Source: JAIBJN01 sp963830885
Lineage (GTDB): Bacteria; Actinomycetota; Thermoleophilia; Gaiellales; Gaiellaceae
Reading direction: 5' to 3'
NCBI GenBank assembly: GCA_963830885.1
Contig: CAWHOA010000012.1
Span: 1 to 64,000, forward strand
DNA length: 64,000 bases
A program made the position numbers and the translations under genes. The notes under the pieces are model-generated. The model saw only the letters and a list, made by a program, of their open reading frames with translations, was not told where the DNA came from and made no database searches. This document shows, piece by piece, positions 59,486-64,000 of this stretch; within the stretch, counting starts at the first letter, position 1; every line of letters begins with the position of its first letter.

Positions 59486-62104
59486 ATGGCGACGCAGTAC
59501 GTCTACGACTTCTCCGAGGGCGGCGGCCTCGGGCGCGAGCTTCTCGGCGGCAAGGGCGTCGGGCTCGCCGAGATGACCGCGATCGGGCTTCCGGTGCCGG
59601 CCGGCTTCACCGTGACGACGGAGGCGTGCCGCGAGTACATGCGCCTCGGTGGCTCCGTGCCCGAGGGGCTCTCCGGCCAGGTCGCCGACGCGGTTGCAAG
59701 GCTGGAGAGGACGACCGGCAAGCGCTTCGGCGACCCGACCGACCCGCTCCTCGTCTCGGTGCGCTCGGGGGCCGCCGTCTCGATGCCCGGGATGATGGAC
59801 ACGATCCTCAACCTGGGCCTGAACGACGAGGCGGTCGAGGGACTTGCCCGTGCGACCGGAAACGACCGCTTCGCCTTCGACGCCTATCGCCGGCTCGTGC
59901 AGATGTTCGGCGACGTCGTGGCGGGGGTGGACGGGCAGCTCTTCGAGCGCGAGCTTACTGCCATGAAGGTCGAGCGCGGCGTCGCGCAGGACGTCGATCT
60001 CGGCGCGGACGACCTGCGCGAGCTGACGCGGCGCTTCCTCGAGATCTACGCCGAGCACGCGGACGCGCCGTTCCCGCAGGACGACCGCGAGCAGCTCGAG
60101 CGCTCGCTCGGGGCGGTCTTCGACTCCTGGGACACACCGAGGGCGCAGGTCTACAGGCGCGCAAACGGGATCCCCGACGACCTCGGAACCGCCGTGAACG
60201 TCGTCCAGATGGTCTTCGGGAACCGCGGCGACGGCTCGGGGACGGGAGTCGCCTTCACCCGCGACCCGTCCACCGGCGAGCCTGGGCTGTGGGGCGAGCT
60301 TCTGGTGAACGCGCAGGGCGAGGACGTGGTGGCCGGCATCCGAACGCCCGAGCCGATCGTGGCGATGGAGGAGCGGTTCCCGGCCGCGTACAGGCAGCTC
60401 GTCGACACGACGGCGCGACTCGAGGAGCACTACCGAGAGATGCAGGACATCGAGTTCACGGTCGAGGAGGGCGCCCTCTACATCCTCCAGACGCGAACCG
60501 GGAAGCGGACCGCGGCGGCCGCGCTCCGGATCGCCGTGGACATGGTCTCCGAGGAGCTCCTCACCCACGAGGAGGCGGTCGCGCGCATCGATCCCGGCCA
60601 GCTCGATCAGCTCCTGCACCCGATGATCGACCCCGGCGCCGACTACGAGGTCGCGGCCCGCGGACTGAACGCCTCACCCGGTGCCGCAACCGGGCGGATC
60701 GTCCTCGACGCCGACCGTGCGCAGGAGCAGGGGAGAGCGGGGGAGGCGGTCGTCCTCGTCCGCACCGAGACGACGCCGGACGACATCCACGGGATCATCG
60801 AGGCTCGGGGCGTTCTGACCGCCCACGGCGGGATGACGTCCCACGCGGCAGTCGTGGCCCGCGGCATGGGGAAGCCGTGCGTGTCCGGGTGCGAGGCGCT
60901 GACCATCGACCTTGCCGCCCGGCACATCCGGCTCGGCGACCGCGAGCTGGCCGAGGGCGACGTCCTCACCATCGACGGCGGGACCGGCGACGTCATCGTC
61001 GGCGAGGTGCCACTCGTGCCGCCGCAGATCGACGAGAGCTTCGAGACGCTGCTCGGCTGGGCGGACGGGGCCCGACGCCTGCGCGTGCGCGCGAACGCCG
61101 ACACGCCCGAGGACGCGGCGAAGGCGCGAGAGTTCGGCGCCGAGGGCATCGGGCTCTGCCGGACCGAGCACATGTTCATGGCGGAGGACCGTCTGGCCGT
61201 CGTGCAGGCGATGATCCTCGCCTCCTCGGAAGAGGAGCGGCGCGAGGCGCTCGATCGGCTGCTGCCGCTCCAGCAGGGCGACTTCGAGGGGATCTTCGAG
61301 GCGATGGCCGGTCTCCCGGTGACGATCCGGCTGCTCGACCCGCCGCTGCACGAGTTTTTGCCGCCGCTCGAGGAGGCGACGTCGGAGGAGATGGCTCGCC
61401 GCATCCGCGCGCTGCGCGAGGCGAACCCGATGCTGGGGACGCGCGGCTGCCGGCTCGGGCTCCTCTACCCCGAGATCTACGAGATGCAGGTACGGGCGAT
61501 CGTCAGGGCCGCGCTCGCGGTCGCCGAGCGGACCGGGGAGGCGCCCCTGGTCGAGATCATGCACCCGCTGGTCGGCTTCGCCGAGGAACTCCGCCGCCTG
61601 CGTCGCCTCACGCTGGACACCGCCTCGGCCGAGCTGGAGCAGGCCTCGAAGGGGCTCGAGTACCACGTCGGCACGATGATCGAGCTCCCGCGCGCCTGCG
61701 TGCGCGCCGACGAGATCGCGGGCGAGGCCGACTTCTTCAGCTTCGGCACGAACGACCTGACGCAGACCACGCTCGGCTTCTCCCGCGACGACGCCGAGGG
61801 CAAGTTCCTCACGCGCTACCTCGAGGAACGCATCCTCGACACGAACCCGTTCGAGACGCTGGACGTGAGTGGCGTCGGCGATCTCATGCGGATCGCGGTC
61901 GAGCGGGCCCGCGGCGTCGACCCCGAGATCAAGCTCGGCATCTGCGGCGAGCACGGCGGCGACCCGAAGTCGGTCGCCTTCTGCCACGAGCTCGGGCTCG
62001 CCTACGTCTCGTGCTCGCCGTTCCGCGTCCCGTTGGCCAGGCTCGCTGCGGCGCAGGCATCGCTGGCCGAGCGCGGCGTCACCTCGGTTCAGGTCGGCGG
62101 CTAG
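59486..62104 (+). CDS. ppdK: pyruvate, phosphate dikinase
   Basis: 872 aa from the ATG at 59486 (ATQYVYDFSEGGGLGRELLGGKGVGLAEMTAIGLPVPAGFTVTT). Nucleotide-binding ATP-grasp domain 1-340; phosphohistidine domain with catalytic His in GGMTSHAAVVARGMGKPCVSG (about 448-455), preceded by the regulatory Thr; PEP/pyruvate TIM barrel with EGIGLCRTEHMF, RLLDPPLHEFLP, FGTNDLTQTTLGFSRDDAEGKFL and ICGEHGGDPKSVAFC (catalytic Cys). Interconverts pyruvate+ATP+Pi and PEP+AMP+PPi. Regulated by the PPSR-type protein upstream. The upstream frame to 59153 is not coding. The 3' end overlaps the convergent lipoprotein gene by 4 bases. Confidence 0.96.
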   Translation: MATQYVYDFSEGGGLGRELLGGKGVGLAEMTAIGLPVPAGFTVTTEACREYMRLGGSVPEGLSGQVADAVARLERTTGKRFGDPTDPLLVSVRSGAAVSMPGMMDTILNLGLNDEAVEGLARATGNDRFAFDAYRRLVQMFGDVVAGVDGQLFERELTAMKVERGVAQDVDLGADDLRELTRRFLEIYAEHADAPFPQDDREQLERSLGAVFDSWDTPRAQVYRRANGIPDDLGTAVNVVQMVFGNRGDGSGTGVAFTRDPSTGEPGLWGELLVNAQGEDVVAGIRTPEPIVAMEERFPAAYRQLVDTTARLEEHYREMQDIEFTVEEGALYILQTRTGKRTAAAALRIAVDMVSEELLTHEEAVARIDPGQLDQLLHPMIDPGADYEVAARGLNASPGAATGRIVLDADRAQEQGRAGEAVVLVRTETTPDDIHGIIEARGVLTAHGGMTSHAAVVARGMGKPCVSGCEALTIDLAARHIRLGDRELAEGDVLTIDGGTGDVIVGEVPLVPPQIDESFETLLGWADGARRLRVRANADTPEDAAKAREFGAEGIGLCRTEHMFMAEDRLAVVQAMILASSEEERREALDRLLPLQQGDFEGIFEAMAGLPVTIRLLDPPLHEFLPPLEEATSEEMARRIRALREANPMLGTRGCRLGLLYPEIYEMQVRAIVRAALAVAERTGEAPLVEIMHPLVGFAEELRRLRRLTLDTASAELEQASKGLEYHVGTMIELPRACVRADEIAGEADFFSFGTNDLTQTTLGFSRDDAEGKFLTRYLEERILDTNPFETLDVSGVGDLMRIAVERARGVDPEIKLGICGEHGGDPKSVAFCHELGLAYVSCSPFRVPLARLAAAQASLAERGVTSVQVGG

Positions 62105-62790
62105 TCCTCGAGTGAGGAGCAGCCCGTGACCGTGCTCACGAGCCACTTGCCGCTGCCGTCGTCCAGGAGGTCGACGACTGCGAGCGGCTCGCCGTCGCGG
62201 ACGAGGCGCACCTTGGGGACTTCGGCCTCCGGATAGCCGGCCGGCTCGAAGACGTCGTCGGGCTCGAGCCCGTAGCTCTCGAGGGCGTTGCGCGCCGCCT
62301 CGAGTGGGTCGCTCGTCTCACCCTTCGCGCCCTGGATGTAGTCGGCGACCGAGGAGAACTGCTCCGCGCACGAAAGCTGCGTCGACACCCAGATGCCATC
62401 CGGGTCGACGATCTCGATGGGCTCGCCGGGCCCCGGCTCGGTCGCCGGATCGCCGCAGCCGACGGTCAGAGCGCCCGGGCCGAGGTCGACGATCTGCTCG
62501 GTCGTGCCGGGCGGCGCCCCGAACCCCAGGCCGGTGTCGACTCCGTCGAGCGAGAAGGAGCGCTCGGTGTCGGTCTCGTTGACGATCTCGAAATGGATCC
62601 CGTCCGGCTGCGGCGCGACCATGGGCGTCTCCACCCGGATTCCGGTTGCCGTACAGACGACGCGGGCGGTGCCGGGGAGGGCCGCCGGCTCGGGCTCCGC
62701 GGTCGTCGAGCCGGAGCCCGCTTCCTCGGCGGCGCCGCAGGCCGAGAGGCCCAAAGCGGCTGCGAGTGCGAGGGCGAGGAGAAGTCTCAT
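62101..62790 (-). CDS. putative secreted lipoprotein, unknown function
   Basis: 229 aa. Signal peptide with lipobox LSAC (Cys at about 18), then a Ser/Thr/Glu linker and a beta-rich first domain (GTARVVCTATGIRVETPMVAPQPDGIHFEIVNETDTERSFSLDGV..) resembling small cupredoxin-like or immunoglobulin-like folds, followed by a second region with two further Cys. ATG preceded by GGAGGGC, a good Shine-Dalgarno site. Function unknown. Confidence 0.72.
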   Translation of the reverse strand: MRLLLALALAAALGLSACGAAEEAGSGSTTAEPEPAALPGTARVVCTATGIRVETPMVAPQPDGIHFEIVNETDTERSFSLDGVDTGLGFGAPPGTTEQIVDLGPGALTVGCGDPATEPGPGEPIEIVDPDGIWVSTQLSCAEQFSSVADYIQGAKGETSDPLEAARNALESYGLEPDDVFEPAGYPEAEVPKVRLVRDGEPLAVVDLLDDGSGKWLVSTVTGCSSLED

Positions 62791-62814
62791 GCCCTCCTAG
62801 ACGGCCTCAGGCCG

Positions 62815-63690
62815 CTAGAAGTTCCCGGTGGGATAACCGCGCACGCGGAGGTAAGCGACGAAGATGCTCCCGGCGGCGATGGCGAGCAGCGCCAGGAGCG
62901 ACAGCAGGTCGAAGCGGCCGTAGACCGGGTGCCGGCCCGCGACCGACAGCGCGGCCATGGCGAGCATCCCGCCGATCAGTCCGCCGAGATGGCCGCCGAT
63001 CGAGATGTTCGGGACGAGGAACGTGAACGCGAGGTTCAGGATGACGACGAAGAGCGCGCCGCCGCCGAAGACGTTGATCTGCTTGCGCTCCAGCACGACG
63101 CCGGCGCCGAGGATGCCGAACACCGCGCCGGACGCTCCCACCGTCGGCACGAACTCGCCGCTCAGGAGCAGCGCCCCGGCGGAGCCCGCGAGAGCGCTGA
63201 CGAGGTAGACGCCAAGGAAGCGCGCGCGGCCGAGCATGGACTCGAGCAGCTGGCCGAACCACCAGAGCATGAGCATGTTGAAGCCGAGGTGGATGAGGCT
63301 CCCGTGCAGGAAGGCGCTCGTGATCATCCGGTACCACTCGCCGTCGGCGACCGCGACGCCGATCAACGCCCAGTCTCGGATGAACGCGTCCGACGGCCGC
63401 AGGCCGCCGGAGCCCGACGCGACCGAGATCAGATAGATGATGACGTTGGTCGCAATCAGTGACTTCGTGACGAGCGCGCCCGTGCCGATGCTGGCGGCGC
63501 GGCCGACGCGCTGGGTCGCCGCGCGCGCGCCCGTGGGTTGCCCCGCGCATTCGGGGCACTTGATCCCGACCGCGGCGTAGACCATGCAGTCGGGGCAGAT
63601 CGGTCGCCCGCAGTTCGAGCAGCTGACCGCTGTTTCTCTCCCCGGATGCCGATAGCACGTCCGCGTCTGCAGCTGCTCCGGTGTGGCCAT
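62815..63690 (-). CDS. rhomboid family intramembrane serine protease with N-terminal zinc ribbon
   Basis: 291 aa. Residues 12-50 form a B-box-like zinc-binding segment (CYRHPGRETAVSCSNCGRPICPDCMVYAAVGIKCPECAG). A linker follows, then six transmembrane segments with rhomboid markers: HGSLIHLGFNMLMLWWFGQLLESMLGRARFLGVYLVSALAGS, catalytic Ser in VGASGAVFGILGA, catalytic His in GGHLGGLIGGML. Cleaves membrane-spanning substrates; target unknown. This zinc ribbon-rhomboid layout is common in Actinobacteria. Confidence 0.92.
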   Translation of the reverse strand: MATPEQLQTRTCYRHPGRETAVSCSNCGRPICPDCMVYAAVGIKCPECAGQPTGARAATQRVGRAASIGTGALVTKSLIATNVIIYLISVASGSGGLRPSDAFIRDWALIGVAVADGEWYRMITSAFLHGSLIHLGFNMLMLWWFGQLLESMLGRARFLGVYLVSALAGSAGALLLSGEFVPTVGASGAVFGILGAGVVLERKQINVFGGGALFVVILNLAFTFLVPNISIGGHLGGLIGGMLAMAALSVAGRHPVYGRFDLLSLLALLAIAAGSIFVAYLRVRGYPTGNF

Positions 63691-63698
63691 GTCTGGCC

Positions 63699-63704
63699 AT
63701 CGTA
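63699..63704 (-). promoter_or_regulatory. -10-like TACGAT, rhomboid gene
   Basis: TACGAT on the minus strand, 8 bases before the ATG at 63690. Confidence 0.45.
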
Positions 63705-63721
63705 GCCACGCGTGCTGGCTG

Positions 63722-63727
63722 TAAGGT
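63722..63727 (+). promoter_or_regulatory. -10-like TAAGGT, comB
   Basis: TAAGGT, 9 bases before the ATG at 63737; divergent from the rhomboid promoter 17 bases away. Confidence 0.45.
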
Positions 63728-63736
63728 CACGAGCCG

Positions 63737-64000
63737 ATGCGCGTGCACGTCGCTTTCACGCCCGCCGAGGTCGAGCGCGCGCCAACGGCCGTCGTCGTCG
63801 ACGTCCTCCGGGCGACCTCGACGATCGCCCAGGCGCTGGCGTCGGGGTATCGGCGGGTGCTCTGCTGCGCGGAGGTCGAGGAGGCGCTCGAGCTGCGCGC
63901 TCGGCTGGGCGAGGGAGTGCTGGCCGGCGAGCGAAAGGCAGTGGCGATCCCGGGCTTCGAACTGGGCAACTCGCCGCTGGAGTTCACGGAGCCGCTGGGC
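63737..64000 (+). CDS. comB: 2-phosphosulfolactate phosphatase-like protein (partial, 3' end outside window)
   Basis: 88 codons to the window edge. MRVHVAFTPAEVERAPTAVVVDVLRATSTIAQALASGYRRVLCCAEVEEALELRARLGEGVLAGERKAVAIPGFELGNSPLEF matches ComB: VVVDVLRATSTI with the metal-binding Asp, LAGER, and the GFELGNSP block. ComB makes sulfolactate in coenzyme M synthesis; in bacteria without CoM the family may act on another phospho-ester. Truncated, so no statement on the C-terminal half. Confidence 0.85.
   Translation, partial: MRVHVAFTPAEVERAPTAVVVDVLRATSTIAQALASGYRRVLCCAEVEEALELRARLGEGVLAGERKAVAIPGFELGNSPLEFTEPLG

Overview
The window is about 70% GC and carries 67 protein genes plus one tRNA, tightly packed and mostly on the + strand, with many 1-4 base stop/start overlaps and many GTG starts. 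Gene content is actinobacterial: the block tlyA-nadK-recN-steA-mctB-pyrG, a likely F420-dependent PPOX-fold enzyme, MctB/SteB and SteA. The accessory choices (histidine utilisation, PPDK with its regulator, AroKB fusion) would fit a deep-branching Actinomycetota lineage such as Thermoleophilia/Gaiellales. That placement is inference; no rRNA is present. Nothing looks like a prophage, plasmid, integron or CRISPR locus, and base composition is uniform.

Layout. 1-5511: tRNA-Gln, an HD-fold protein with a damaged HD motif, a frameshifted membrane protein, and a heterodimeric ABC exporter. 5582-14132: histidine degradation (ftcD; hutH-hutU-hutI) interrupted by an MFS transporter, a PPOX enzyme and a secreted protein, then two small membrane proteins. 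14129-22033: cupin, MBL hydrolase, hisS-aspS, a DPBB protein, mnmA with an extra N-terminal domain, and an anti-sigma/sigma pair. 22044-29683: alaS-ruvX-mltG followed by aroE-aroC-aroKB-aroQ. 29680-36060: pepQ-efp-(degenerate carboxyltransferase::AccB fusion)-accC-nusB-xseB-like-ispA. 36069-45496: DUF3891, then the tlyA-to-pyrG block with an inserted SRPBCC gene and an unusual glycosyltransferase fusion. 45638-53727: M20 peptidase, DUF3866, ald, deoB-deoA, mutM, esterase, glutaredoxin. 53791-62104: recO, GNAT, glyQ-glyS, PPDK regulatory protein and ppdK. 62101-64000: a lipoprotein, a rhomboid protease and the start of comB.

Four window-scale patterns cut across the genes. (i) A roughly 75-bp intergenic element occurs in four clear copies plus one decayed copy, at hisS/aspS, accB/accC, pyrG/M20 peptidase, recO/GNAT and between the ABC genes. 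(ii) About two dozen starts have a TANNNT -10-like hexamer ending 6-9 bases before the start codon, which implies widespread leaderless transcription. (iii) Six otherwise normal genes are each broken by exactly one extra base, never a missing one. (iv) Three genes (hutU, the anti-sigma gene and aroKB) have conserved N-terminal sequence upstream of their first ATG/GTG/TTG.

The most unusual single gene is at 31329-33143. A pyruvate-carboxylase-type carboxyltransferase domain that has lost most of its metal and catalytic residues is fused to a complete biotin carrier protein, directly upstream of accC.
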